Shown here in pieces: positions 50,301 through 59,692 of a DNA stretch of 64,000 nucleotides (the first letter of the stretch is position 1; each line of letters starts with the position of its first letter). The position numbers and the translations under genes were made by a program. The stretch comes from Geoalkalibacter subterraneus. GTDB lineage: Bacteria; Desulfobacterota; Desulfuromonadia; Desulfuromonadales; Geoalkalibacteraceae. The stretch spans positions 1,860,001-1,924,000 of the forward strand of contig NZ_CP010311.1 in the NCBI RefSeq assembly GCF_000827125.1, in the 5' to 3' direction. The notes under the pieces were generated by a model. The model did not search any database and was not told the DNA's origin. It worked only from the letters and a program-made list of their open reading frames with translations.

Positions 50301-51062
50301 ATGACAGTAAAAATCATGCCCTGCCTTGATATGAAGGAGGGAAGAGTGGTCAAAGGGGTTCATTTTGTCGACATCAAAGATGCCGGGGATCCCGTACAGT
50401 GCGCCAGACGCTACCAGGAAGAAGGGGCTGACGAGCTGGCGATGCTCGACATCGCCGCGACCCTTGAAAACCGCAAGAACCGCCTTGAATGGGTCAAGCA
50501 GGTCGCAGAAGTTATCGACATCCCCTTGACGGTGGGGGGCGGCATCTCCTCCCTGGAGGATATCGAGCTTTTATTTGAAGCGGGGGCAGATAAGGTTTCG
50601 ATGAACAGCGCCGCCGTCAAGCGCCCGGAGTTGATCCGTGAGGCGTCGCAGGCTTTTGGCTCAGAGCGCATCACCGTTGCTATCGACGCCCGTCGAAATG
50701 AGTCGATGCCGTCGGGTTTCGAGCTGGTCGTCGCCGGCGGCACCAAGCCTATGGAAATTGATGCCGCACAATGGGCTACGCGCTGCGAGGAGCTGGGCGC
50801 CGGGGTGATCCTGCCGACCAGCATGGATGGCGACGGAACTCGGGCCGGATATGATATCGCCTTTACCCGCGCGATTGCCGACGCCGTCAAGGTCCCCGTC
50901 ATCGCTTCCGGAGGTGCGGGCAAACTGGAGGATTTTTACGAGGCCGTTGAAAAAGGCGGGGCAAGCGTGCTGCTGGCAGCTTCGGTCTTTCACTTCCGCG
51001 AGCTGACCATACGGCAGGTTAAAGAATACCTGCAAGAAAAGGGAATCAGCGTTCTGCTATAA
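50301..51062 (+). CDS. hisF: HisF-like cyclase (imidazole glycerol phosphate synthase family)
   Basis: A 253-residue TIM barrel. IMPCLDMKEGRVVKGVHFVD holds the first catalytic Asp, AIDARR the second, and ILPTSMDGDGTRAGYD and VIASGGAGKLEDF the phosphate loops. It is a true HisF relative but stands alone; hisH and the rest of the his operon are not here. Some variants occur with amidotransferases in surface-sugar pathways, so histidine synthesis is not certain. Confidence 0.85.
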   Translation: MTVKIMPCLDMKEGRVVKGVHFVDIKDAGDPVQCARRYQEEGADELAMLDIAATLENRKNRLEWVKQVAEVIDIPLTVGGGISSLEDIELLFEAGADKVSMNSAAVKRPELIREASQAFGSERITVAIDARRNESMPSGFELVVAGGTKPMEIDAAQWATRCEELGAGVILPTSMDGDGTRAGYDIAFTRAIADAVKVPVIASGGAGKLEDFYEAVEKGGASVLLAASVFHFRELTIRQVKEYLQEKGISVLL

Positions 51063-51130
51063 AACCACAATCTAAACATATCAGCAGTCGATGCGGGGCG
51101 GGACAAGGGATACTTCAAGGCAAATTTGTT

Positions 51131-51878
51131 CTAATTGCATCCAGCAGCCGAGCGCCTGCTCCTTGTATTATCGGTCATTCGCAGGTAGTCGAAGACGGCG
51201 CGGGGGTTCATGGCGAGCATCCTCATTTTCTGCGCAACGCTGCCGACGCTTTTTGATTTAATCAGACCGACCGCGAAGCGTCGGAGCCGGGTGATGTTTT
51301 CCGGCCCATGGCCGGTGCGTATCCGGCTTCGGTCTTCGTCGTAATTCCAGTCAATGATGTAGTGGCAGCTGTTTTCTATGCACCAGTGGTTGCGATTAGT
51401 CTTGAGGATGCGCTGGGCGTCGGCCTGCTGCGGTGTGTGGCTGGTGATTCCGTAAACGGTTTCGGTTGAGACTTTCCCGCTCTTTTTGTTGACCCTTTCG
51501 CGTTCGACCATGAAAGCCTGACCGACGTGAGGAAAGTCGAGATAGTCGTTGAGCTCGGCGGTGACCCAGATCCTCCGCGTCTCGATCCGGCCATGGTCGG
51601 AGTCGACGGTGACAGCGTGAGGTTCTTGGCGGCCATGAAAATACAGGGTGAGGTCTTCGAGAAGCCGGGGCTGATTGCCTTTGACGGTGAAATGGTAATG
51701 GGCCTGCCTGTCTTCGACCAGGTAGCGGGCCAATCGGCGTTGCGTCAATAGGGCGTCGGCGCTGATGGTCTTGCCTTCGATGCTGATCGCCTCGAGCAAG
51801 GGGATGGCCATTTTGATTTCGTTCGTTTGCTTGACCTCGTCGCTGCCATCGTCTATCGGCAGGAGGCCGACTTTTTTT
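51131..51878 (-). CDS. ISAs1 transposase, C-terminal part (-1 frame)
   Basis: Continues the transposase in the -1 frame after the slippery site at 51878-51871. KVGLLPIDDG, EAISIEGKTISADALLTQRR (second catalytic Asp) and HWCIENSCHYIIDWNYDEDR (catalytic Glu) belong to the ISAs1 DDE domain. It has no plausible start of its own in the family's sequence. Confidence 0.85.
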
Positions 51879-52920
51879 GGGTGTGGCAGGTTTTGGTCTC
51901 GTGGCCGATCGCGCTCATGATATGCGTCTTGCGGCCTTGCTCGTCGGTGGCGTTGCACATGGTCTTGCCGTCAATGGCGAGGCTTTCATCCGCGCCTGCG
52001 TAAGCCTCGTTCCAACGTTGAAAGCTGCGGTCGAGATGATCCGGATCGACCCTGATGAGGATATCGCGGATGATGTATTCGCTCGGGACAAGGTACTGCC
52101 CTTGTTTTTTACGGCATCCGAAGCGCTCGCGCGCCTTGGGGCCAAGACTTTTGGCCCAATCGGAAATCGCCTTGTACCCGCGCATCCCGCAAAGCGTCGC
52201 CCCGGCGGCAATGGCCAAAACGGTGGACAGCCGGTGGCGTTTCCCTGCGGCGCGGCGCGGGTCGGGGATGTCGGTGAAAAACTCTGGCAAGGATCGCATT
52301 TGATTGGCTGTCAACAACATTTTCACGTCTCCTGGACAATAGGGCGCCCCAAGCAGGGGGCGGGACAAGAGCGATTGGGCATTGGACTGCAGCGCACGAA
52401 CAAACACCATCTTCGGGGACTGTGCGAGGTTGCTATAACCTTGACGGGTTCGGCGAAATCCCTTGGTCTGACCCAGGCATAGCCAATTGGCCGCCTTGTA
52501 AACCGTGCCTTGATAGCGCTGCGGATCGACAAAGGTCTCCATCAGCACAAGCGGATGGCCAAAGCGCTCCAGCCAGTCGCGCTGGATTCTTTGTTCGCAC
52601 AGCGCCAAGACGCGCGAGCCCAGATTGGGCAAATGCCACTGCGGCAGGATCAGAAAACGGCTATTGTTGGCAACCAGCTTCAAGCGGTCATATTGGCGCC
52701 GATGATCCCAGCCAATCCACTGGTCGCGAACGGCGCACTTCAAGGCCGCAGCGGAAAAGCTCAGCAAAGCGACCCACTGCTGGCGCAATATGGCAACGTA
52801 CCAGAGGGTTTCGCCGATCTTGGGCAGATCTCCCAGATAATGATGCGCTTGCATTGTCTCCCGATATCGGTCCTCCTCGAGGGCTGAAACGGGTCGTACA
52901 TGGATTTCTTTCAGATTCAC
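51853..52920 (-). CDS. DUF4338 domain plus ISAs1 transposase N-terminal part
   Basis: A 355-residue frame. Residues 1-190 are a DUF4338 domain (YRETMQAHHYLGDLPKIGET, RQYDRLKLVANNSRFLI). The rest is the ISAs1 N-terminal half (DPRRAAGKRHRLSTVLAIAA, AIDGKTM with the first catalytic Asp). It ends shortly after CAA AAA AAG at 51878-51871; a -1 slip there continues into the C-terminal part, restoring the DDE triad. DUF4338 is the family of DruA in the Druantia phage-defence system. Confidence 0.85.
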   Translation of the reverse strand: MNLKEIHVRPVSALEEDRYRETMQAHHYLGDLPKIGETLWYVAILRQQWVALLSFSAAALKCAVRDQWIGWDHRRQYDRLKLVANNSRFLILPQWHLPNLGSRVLALCEQRIQRDWLERFGHPLVLMETFVDPQRYQGTVYKAANWLCLGQTKGFRRTRQGYSNLAQSPKMVFVRALQSNAQSLLSRPLLGAPYCPGDVKMLLTANQMRSLPEFFTDIPDPRRAAGKRHRLSTVLAIAAGATLCGMRGYKAISDWAKSLGPKARERFGCRKKQGQYLVPSEYIIRDILIRVDPDHLDRSFQRWNEAYAGADESLAIDGKTMCNATDEQGRKTHIMSAIGHETKTCHTQKKSASCR

Positions 52921-53145
52921 GACAGGGTCTCCAAGGGCAAAGGACGAACCCTTTATACCCCATCGGAGAACAAATGACCAGAACTTTATGCTGGGGCAAG
53001 GCTTAGAGCGTGTTCCCGGGAGGGAACAAATTCGCCCTGGGGATACTTGAAAGTTTCTTTTTTCGGCCCCTTTAACGGGTCGTATGTCGTCTTTTCGTAT
53101 CCGCGATCCTGACAGATGCCGCAGTTCATAAAGAGGGAACTTTCT

Positions 53146-54084
53146 ATGAAAAATATCGTCACGCTGACTATGAATCCTGCGATCGACAAGAGTTCAAGTG
53201 TTGCGCGCGTGGTTGCTGAGCGAAAGCTCTACTGCAATCCGCCCCGTTTCGAACCGGGTGGTGGCGGGGTGAATGTCTGCCGCGCCATAAAAAAGCTCGG
53301 TGGGGATTCTGAACTCCTTTATCCGGCGGGGGGATTGACGGGGCAGAGACTGCAGGGACTTCTCGACAGAGAAGATCTTTTCCACCGTCCGCTGCCGATA
53401 GCGGGCGCGGTTCGCGAGAGTCTCGTGGTTCTGGAGGAAGAGACCGGGCTGCAGTATCGATTCGGGATGCCGGGGCCTCATTTGCAAAAGGACGAATGGC
53501 GGCAGTTTCTGGCGGAAATTGAAAGTATTGAGCCGTCTCCTGACTACCTGGTGGCCAGCGGCAGCCTGCCGCCGGGCGTTCCCGTCGATTTTTACGCTCA
53601 GTTGGCGCGCGCCGGCAAAAAGTGCGGCGCGAAAACAATTGTCGATGTCGCGGGAAAGGCTCTTGAGGAGGCTCTCAAGGAGGGCGTATTTCTGATCAAG
53701 CCCAATGTCCGCGAATTCAGGGATCTGGTCGGCGATCATGTCACCGAAGAGGCTCAGATCAAGGAACAGGCTCAGAATCTGGTCAAAGAGGGCCGCTGCG
53801 AAGTTGTGGTGATCTCTCTCGGGGCGGCTGGAGCTTTAGTCGCTGCTGAATCGTTCACGGAACATATCCTGCCGCCCACCGTGCCCATTATCAGCAAGGT
53901 CGGTGCCGGCGACAGCATGGTGGGCGGCATCGTTTTGAGCCTGGCCAGGGGAAAACAACTCCGGGAAGCAGTCATTTTCGGGATCGCCTCCGGAACCGCT
54001 GCCGTCATGACTCCTGGAACGGAGCTGTGTCGCAGGGAAGATGCCGAGCGTTTGTTTAAGGCCATGATGAAAGAGACCGTTTGA
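53146..54084 (+). CDS. pfkB: PfkB-family phosphofructokinase
   Basis: A 312-residue PfkB sugar kinase: TMNPAIDKSSSVARVVAERK, FEPGGGGVNVCRAIKKLGG, ASGSLPPGVPVDFYAQLARA, and the catalytic GAGDSMVGGIVLSLARGK. This matches 6-phosphofructokinase II. ATG 53146 follows GAGGG. The gene formerly joined the ferredoxin-type gene now at 55329. Confidence 0.9.
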   Translation: MKNIVTLTMNPAIDKSSSVARVVAERKLYCNPPRFEPGGGGVNVCRAIKKLGGDSELLYPAGGLTGQRLQGLLDREDLFHRPLPIAGAVRESLVVLEEETGLQYRFGMPGPHLQKDEWRQFLAEIESIEPSPDYLVASGSLPPGVPVDFYAQLARAGKKCGAKTIVDVAGKALEEALKEGVFLIKPNVREFRDLVGDHVTEEAQIKEQAQNLVKEGRCEVVVISLGAAGALVAAESFTEHILPPTVPIISKVGAGDSMVGGIVLSLARGKQLREAVIFGIASGTAAVMTPGTELCRREDAERLFKAMMKETV

Positions 54085-54165
54085 CGGAGCGCCTGAACCG
54101 CATTCCCCGGGGCGCTCCTCCCCCCGAGCTGTTGATCCGCATTTCTTCCATGCGGATTTTGTAAT
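54080..54165 (+). pseudogene. Degenerate copy of the 5' end of the ferredoxin-type gene
   Basis: After the pfkB stop, TTTGACGGAGCGCCTGAACC (54080 onward) is identical to 55364 onward for 22 bp, and the next 60 bp still align. In frame it reads LTERLNRIPRGAPPPELLIR, close to the start of the 55329 gene. It is a relic of duplication. Confidence 0.75.
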
Positions 54166-54397
54166 TTTTTCCGTCAAAGTGTTGTTTTTCAACAACAGTA
54201 CCGTCGGAAAATTTTACACTTCAAAACATATGACAACCAGCAAAGTCCAGAAAATAATAACTAAAACAATAGCTTATGTTTGAGGCACTAAATGTGCATA
54301 CTCCGTGTGCAATTCCATTTTTGTTTTGCAGTCTTTGTGTGTGTGTCATTTGTCGGTGTTTTTATTTAACGGTTTTTTAGTAGAAATGAGGCTGAAA
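54166..54397. other. AT-rich non-coding stretch before the PEP-CTERM gene
   Basis: No gene is supported. Composition shifts to AT-rich here and stays so to about 55310. No promoter hexamer pair is clear enough to report. Confidence 0.4.
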
Positions 54398-54970
54398 ATG
54401 AGTAAAAATTTTTATGGACTGATTTTTGTTTCATTCTGTGTGTTTTTTTTGTCGAGCCAAGTACAAGCTTTAACTGTCGACTTTATTGAAATTTTTGATA
54501 CTAACAATAGTGGAGTTCTTGAATTTGGAGACAATAACACTAATAAAGATAATTATCTAGAATCACAATATTTATCTTCTGTTGTTAGAAAATTTAATCT
54601 TTCAAATTTTCCTGAACAAAATTCAGTTTTTGATATTTTTATTAAATATGAAGGTGACGATAGTCGGGCAGATAATTATTTTGTATTAAATGGACATGAG
54701 TTTAGTCCTCTGCCCAATGGCAATGGTAGTAAGACATACTCAGGAGAGAATTCTTTACTGAATTATGGAGAGAATGAGATAGTTTTCAATATTGGATATG
54801 TCAATTCATATTGGGGTTTTGACGATTTTTCAATTTCTGAGTTTAATTTAGAGTATGCTGCAGGGCAACAAGCACCCTCTGCCGTCCCGGAGCCATCTTC
54901 TTTTCTTATTTTTGGAATAGGAAGCATTGCTTTGTTTTTGTTTTCAGGAAGAAAAAGAAAGAATAAATAG
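54398..54970 (+). CDS. PEP-CTERM exported protein
   Basis: A 190-residue protein. A signal peptide (NFYGLIFVSFCVFFLSSQVQ-A) leads to a low-complexity beta-rich body. The C-terminus is VPEPSSFLIFGIGSIALFLF followed by GRKRKNK, the PEP-CTERM sorting tail (VPEP, hydrophobic helix, basic end) recognised by exosortase. No exosortase is in the window. The gene is much AT-richer than its neighbours, so recent acquisition is likely. GAGG lies 6 bp before ATG 54398. Confidence 0.85.
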   Translation: MSKNFYGLIFVSFCVFFLSSQVQALTVDFIEIFDTNNSGVLEFGDNNTNKDNYLESQYLSSVVRKFNLSNFPEQNSVFDIFIKYEGDDSRADNYFVLNGHEFSPLPNGNGSKTYSGENSLLNYGENEIVFNIGYVNSYWGFDDFSISEFNLEYAAGQQAPSAVPEPSSFLIFGIGSIALFLFSGRKRKNK

Positions 54971-55313
54971 TTAAAAATACAGAAAATCTGATGCCATGAA
55001 AAGGCTCAGGATGCTGCAGAAAGTCTTTGTGGGTTCTTGAGTCTTTTCTTATTTTTGATAAAGATTATTCAAATATATCTGTGTCCCCGAAATGGTACAC
55101 TTGCAATTTGAATCTACCCTGTAAGAAAGGGAAGTTTTAATGTCTCCTGAAACATCAGATTCTCCCTGCTCCATGATTGCAGTTTTCATGGATGTAGCTT
55201 TGATTCTTGCAGCCATTTCAAGCCTGGTCGGTTTCGGACCCCAGACGTGAGAGATGATGAGAGGCTTTTGTGTAACGAACGTCAAATTTAGCGTACCCCT
55301 TGGCTGACCTGGC
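54971..55313. other. Non-coding remainder of the AT-rich insert
   Basis: No plus-strand gene is supported. A minus-strand frame (55351-55049) is long enough to be coding but resembles nothing I recognise. A GTGTCCCCGAAATGG segment near 55081 recalls sequence around REP-associated transposases, without further support. Confidence 0.35.
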
Positions 55314-55328
55314 GAAAGAGACCGTTTA

Positions 55329-56603
55329 ATGGCCCACCTGACCGTCCGCAACTCCTACCACCATTTGACGGAGCGCCTGAACCGCTTCCCGCAGGGGGCC
55401 CCTCCTTCAGAGATGCTGACCCGCATTCTCTCCATGCTCTTCAGCCCGCAGGAAGCCGAGCTTGTTTCCGATCTGCCGCTGCGACCGTTTACATCTGCAA
55501 AAGCCGCCAAGGCCTGGGGAAAAACCGAGAGTGAGGCGCAGAACATTCTGCAGGAACTTTCCTCCCGTGGGCTGCTGGTCGACATGGAGCAGAAAGGGCG
55601 GATGCATTATGTTCTGCCGCCGCCCATGGCCGGCTTCTTTGAATTCTCCATGATGCGGGTGCGTGCGGATCTGGATCAGAAACTGCTGGCCGAACTGTTC
55701 GAGCAGTACATAACGGTTGAGGACGATTTCATCAAAGCCCTTTTCGTCGATGGTGAAACGCAAATGGGCCGCGTTCTGGTGAGCGAGGACGTTCTCGGCT
55801 CGGAGAATGCTTTGCATGTTCTTGACTATGAGCGGGCAACGCACATTATCGAGTCGGCCACCGATATCGGCATCGGGCTCTGTTACTGCCGGCACAAACG
55901 CGCCCATCAGGGACGTGCCTGCAATGCAGAGATGGATATCTGCATGACCTTCAACACCGTGGCGTCTTCGCTGATCCGCCACGGGCATGTCCGTCGCGTC
56001 GAAACGAGTGAATGCAAGGAGCTTCTACACAAAGTCTGGGAGCAGAACCTGGCCCAGTTCGCTGAAAATGTCCAGAACGGGGTCAGTTTCATCTGCAACT
56101 GCTGCCCCTGCTGCTGCGAGGCGATGATCGCTCACCAGCGTTTTGGTCACCAGCATCCAATCCATACCAGCAATTACATTGCCGTGGTGGCCGATAAGTG
56201 TTCCGGCTGCGGGCGCTGCCTGCCGGCCTGCCCGGCGCACGTGATCAGCCTCGAGACAGCAGATGCCGATGGTGTTGGTCGGCGTCAGGCCGTGATCGAT
56301 GAGGAACTCTGCCTGGGATGCGGCGTCTGTGTGCGGGTGTGCCGCCTGCAGGCCCTGCACATGAAGCCGCGACCAAAGCGCGTCATTACCCCGGTCAATT
56401 CCGTTCACAAAACCGTCAAGATGGCCATTGAACGGGGGACTCTCGAGCACCTTGTGTTTGACAACCAGGTGTTGTGGAGTCATCGAGCGTTGGCGGCTCT
56501 TCTGGGTGCTGTGCTTCGCATGCCTCCGGTCAAGCGCAGCCTGGCTTCGAGTCAACTCAGCTCAAGATATCTGGAGCAGTTATGCAGAAAATTTGATTTT
56601 TAA
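55329..56603 (+). CDS. Ferredoxin-type 4Fe-4S protein with winged-helix N-terminus
   Basis: A 424-residue protein. The N-terminal 80 residues look like a winged helix. Two ferredoxin clusters are plain: CSGCGRCLPACPAHV and CLGCGVCVRVCRLQ. Further Cys groups (LCYCRHKRAHQGRAC and CNCCPCCCEAM) precede them. It is a probable redox regulator or electron-transfer partner. ATG 55329 lies inside the 14-bp repeat-flanked junction, where TTTAATGG gives both a former pfkB stop and this start. Confidence 0.85.
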   Translation: MAHLTVRNSYHHLTERLNRFPQGAPPSEMLTRILSMLFSPQEAELVSDLPLRPFTSAKAAKAWGKTESEAQNILQELSSRGLLVDMEQKGRMHYVLPPPMAGFFEFSMMRVRADLDQKLLAELFEQYITVEDDFIKALFVDGETQMGRVLVSEDVLGSENALHVLDYERATHIIESATDIGIGLCYCRHKRAHQGRACNAEMDICMTFNTVASSLIRHGHVRRVETSECKELLHKVWEQNLAQFAENVQNGVSFICNCCPCCCEAMIAHQRFGHQHPIHTSNYIAVVADKCSGCGRCLPACPAHVISLETADADGVGRRQAVIDEELCLGCGVCVRVCRLQALHMKPRPKRVITPVNSVHKTVKMAIERGTLEHLVFDNQVLWSHRALAALLGAVLRMPPVKRSLASSQLSSRYLEQLCRKFDF

Positions 56604-56699
56604 AATTTTCTAAAAAAGACGTGACAAATCTTAAAAGTCCGCTACAATTAGTAACAACCAACTTTGCATATTCCCGTTATAAAAAAAGGGGAGGGCGTC

Positions 56700-57101
56700 A
56701 TGCCCAGGTCGCGCAGGAAAATCTATGAAGGACTTGTGGCTCTGAACGAAGAAATGTTTCCCAAGGTTTGTGGGCGCTGTGGCCAGGTCTTTTATTCGGT
56801 TGATGATTATGTGCATAAAACCAGGCGGCTTTTTTACTGCTCAGGACTTCGGCGCTATGACGAACCGAACCTGAGTTTTGTCGGCCTTTACCGCAACTGC
56901 CGCTGCGGGTCGACGCTGCTGGCCATGTTCCAGGACCGTCGCGACGAATCAGAATTCGGCATGCACCGTCGCACCCGGTTTCAGGCGGTTCTCGATCAGT
57001 TGGTTGAGGCCGGCTGGGACCGCTCTATTGCCCGGGAAGAGGTGGAAAAAATTCTCGCCGGTCAAAAAAGCACCCTGCTGGAACTGTTTCTTGCCCGCTG
57101 A
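56700..57101 (+). CDS. Cys-rich zinc-ribbon-like small protein
   Basis: A 133-residue protein with GGGGAGG before ATG 56700. VCGRCGQVF, FYCSG and NCRCGS supply five or six cysteines suited to a metal site; the C-terminal half is a charged helix. I do not recognise the family. Confidence 0.65.
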   Translation: MPRSRRKIYEGLVALNEEMFPKVCGRCGQVFYSVDDYVHKTRRLFYCSGLRRYDEPNLSFVGLYRNCRCGSTLLAMFQDRRDESEFGMHRRTRFQAVLDQLVEAGWDRSIAREEVEKILAGQKSTLLELFLAR

Positions 57102-57280
57102 TTACCCTCCATCCCCAAAGCCAAAGCTTCCCCCCCCCTTGCATCTACGCCCTCCTTGTCCTATGGTGAAGTGCGCGAAATCACAGGAAATCCGAGGTGA
57201 AAATTAACGAGGTGCTTTCCGGACCGATTTCGCCGGCTATGCAGGAACAATCTGAAAGCTTCGACAGTGAAAGGGGAGGC

Positions 57281-58945
57281 TCAGGAAGGGGATGTTTCAT
57301 CAGGCAGGGGCAAGGTGAAAGAAAAACGGCTGCCGATATTATCATCAATTGGACTTTCGACCCAGATGCTTCCCTGGTGCAGCCGCACTATTTCCTTGCA
57401 GATCGCCAGGCCTAGACCGGTGCCCTTGCGCCCTTTCGGTTCTCCGGAATCAATCTGCTGATATCGTGCGAACAAACCTTTCTGCTGTTGTGGCGGGATG
57501 CCCGGCCCCTGGTCTTCGACATCGATCCGAACGGTCGTTTTGTGCAGATATGCCCGCAAACGTATGCATCCGTCCTGAGGACTGAACTTGGCTGCATTTG
57601 TGAGCAGGTTGGCCAGAACGCGGCCCAGTTGCTGCCCGTCTGCATTGATGATGGGAAGATCGTTCTCTATCTGCAAACCGATCGAGAGGTTTTTCTCCAT
57701 AAACAGGGCGGCGAGTTCCTGGGACGTCTCTCGGGCGATCTCCTCGACGGAGACCGGCAGGAGAGTCAGGGTCATTTTGCCGGCCTCGAGCTTTGAAAGG
57801 TGCAGAATGTCTTCGATGAGGGAAAGAAGGCGATTTGATCCACTTTGGATATTGCACAGTGCGCTTTTCTGATCATCGTTGATTGGGCCGAGCATCTCCT
57901 GGGTCAGAACCTCGGAAAAACCACGGATGCTGGTCAGGGGCGAGCGCAGGTCATGTACCAGCATGGAGATAAAATCGGCTTTGATCTCTTCGATCTCGTT
58001 GAGCTTGTTGAGATAGCGGGCCACAATCTCGAAACGGTCAGCGACCAGGTCGAGGGCATGGGCAATGCCTTCGGTCAATGCTCGCTCTTTTCTGTTGAAC
58101 AGGCATATCAGGCCGAATGTTTCAGCACCCCGACGGATGGGCAGAGTGTGGAATATGTGAAATTCCTCGGGAAGGTCATCGTTTAATGGGGGGGATTCAG
58201 GAAAAATGAAAAGCCCTCCGGAACTCTCATAATGAGTGTTCACCGTGGGGATCTGCTTAATCATGATTTCCCGGGCCGCTGCGATAAAACCGGTTGGCAT
58301 GGGTTGATTGATAGAAAATGCCAGGGTCAGTTTGTCGTGTCCCTGGCGAAGCAGGAGGGCACTTGCGTCATGACGGCAGATATCTCCCAGGAACCTGAGG
58401 AGATTTTCGCTGAGAAGTTCCGTGTCATGAGTCAAACTGGTGAATTTAAGAATTTCGTTGGAAATCGTGGACTCGTACAGGAGTCGGTCAAGGATGTCCG
58501 TAATGCGCGCCTGGATATCATCCTTGTTCAGGGTGTCTGCGGCTTGCACAGGTTTCCGAGGTGTGGGGGTGCGACCGGCAAGCACATTTTCGACCGTGTC
58601 GGCGATCAACTGCGTGTCTGAGGATTTTTCCAGGTAGAGGTCCGCCCCGGCATTTTTCCCCCAGAAACGATCATGTTGCTCGGTGAGGTTGGTCAGCAGG
58701 ACCACGGGAATCTGGGCGGTTGCCGGGTCGTTTTTAAGAACACGGCACAGGTGGTAGCCGTTGAGTTCCGGCATAATGATGTCGGAGAGTACCAGATCAG
58801 GTTCGATCTGGTAGACTCTTGCAATAGCCTCCATGCCGTTTCCCGCCTTCTCGACGGTAAAACCTTTTTGTTCGAGGGCATCCTGCAACAGTGCGATTTG
58901 AGTAGGGCTGTCGTCAACGACGAGGATGGTGAAAGCCTGATCCAT
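57281..58945 (-). CDS. Hybrid response-regulator / histidine kinase
   Basis: A 554-residue protein. Receiver domain first (VVDDSPTQ, phosphoacceptor Asp in DLVLSDIIMPELNG), then a GAF-like sensor region, then HisKA (MLVHDLRSPLTSIRGFSEVL) and HATPase (NLLTNAAKFSPQD, DQGPGIPPQQ, GTGLGLAICKEIVRL). No membrane segment. Its receiver-first order suggests a cytoplasmic relay partner. No cognate gene is adjacent. Confidence 0.9.
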   Translation of the reverse strand: MDQAFTILVVDDSPTQIALLQDALEQKGFTVEKAGNGMEAIARVYQIEPDLVLSDIIMPELNGYHLCRVLKNDPATAQIPVVLLTNLTEQHDRFWGKNAGADLYLEKSSDTQLIADTVENVLAGRTPTPRKPVQAADTLNKDDIQARITDILDRLLYESTISNEILKFTSLTHDTELLSENLLRFLGDICRHDASALLLRQGHDKLTLAFSINQPMPTGFIAAAREIMIKQIPTVNTHYESSGGLFIFPESPPLNDDLPEEFHIFHTLPIRRGAETFGLICLFNRKERALTEGIAHALDLVADRFEIVARYLNKLNEIEEIKADFISMLVHDLRSPLTSIRGFSEVLTQEMLGPINDDQKSALCNIQSGSNRLLSLIEDILHLSKLEAGKMTLTLLPVSVEEIARETSQELAALFMEKNLSIGLQIENDLPIINADGQQLGRVLANLLTNAAKFSPQDGCIRLRAYLHKTTVRIDVEDQGPGIPPQQQKGLFARYQQIDSGEPKGRKGTGLGLAICKEIVRLHQGSIWVESPIDDNIGSRFSFTLPLPDETSPS

Positions 58946-59210
58946 GAAGCCTCAACAAAAATAAATAATGGAAATAATGTTGTATACCGTTTTTAATCTT
59001 GTGATTTTATACAATATTTCCTAAAAAAAGGTCAAAGGTTTAATCTTGGGGGGTGGAATCCTGAATGATGAGATAATCATCAGGGGTGCATTGCTTCTGC
59101 CTAAAGTTTCATCAGTAAAAGGTTTTTCATCATCAACTGAACTTTTTTAAAAAATAAAATTCTCCTTTGTTTATAAGCGTTTGTATATTTTTTTGAGAGA
59201 TCTTTCTGAT
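58946..59210. other. Non-coding stretch between the kinase and the glnB promoter
   Basis: No gene is supported. A single GGTGCA half-site (about 59085) could be part of an NtrC enhancer, but its partner is not apparent. Confidence 0.35.
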
Positions 59211-59226
59211 TTGGCAATTTCTTTGC
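59211..59226 (+). promoter_or_regulatory. Sigma-54 promoter of glnB-glnA
   Basis: TTGGCAATTTCTTTGC: GG at 59213-59214 (-24) and GC at 59225-59226 (-12) with exactly 10 bp between. Transcription would start near 59238, at the base of a structured leader. Nitrogen control through NtrC is the usual mode. Confidence 0.75.
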
Positions 59227-59234
59227 TATTGTGA

Positions 59235-59291
59235 ATAACCGCCATCAGCGCAAGGGGCAATTCCCTTGATGGGCTGGTAATCGGTGGTTAT
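59235..59291 (+). promoter_or_regulatory. Structured 5' leader of glnB-glnA
   Basis: Outer arms ATAACCGCC and GGTGGTTAT close a domain with an inner hairpin CCAT-cagcg-CAAGGG / CCCTTG-ATGG and a GGGCTGGTAATC segment. It begins at the predicted start site. It could be a regulatory RNA; it does not match any riboswitch class I can name with confidence. Confidence 0.5.
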
Positions 59292-59293
59292 AA

Positions 59294-59692
<399 letters not shown>

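Larger units (their letters stand above)
51124..52975 (-). mobile_element. ISAs1-type insertion element
   Basis: It encodes the split DUF4338-transposase. A 9-bp inverted repeat ATTTGTTCT (51124-51132) / AGAACAAAT (52967-52975) flanks it and is a candidate for the ends, though this is not verified. It lies between hisF and pfkB. Confidence 0.5.

Noticed and set aside
52986-53189. Minus-strand frame with an NCGICQDRGYEK segment upstream of pfkB
   Set aside because: Overlaps the pfkB start, lacks a ribosome binding site, and has only two cysteines; not enough for a gene call.
55049-55351. Minus-strand 100-residue frame in the AT-rich insert
   Set aside because: It begins inside the ferredoxin-type gene and matches no family I know; noted only as part of the non-coding remainder.
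57197-57415. Plus-strand frame starting GTG 57197 with a CCGAGG site
   Set aside because: Most of it lies antisense to the histidine-kinase C-terminus and it resembles no family; only the first 28 codons are outside that gene.
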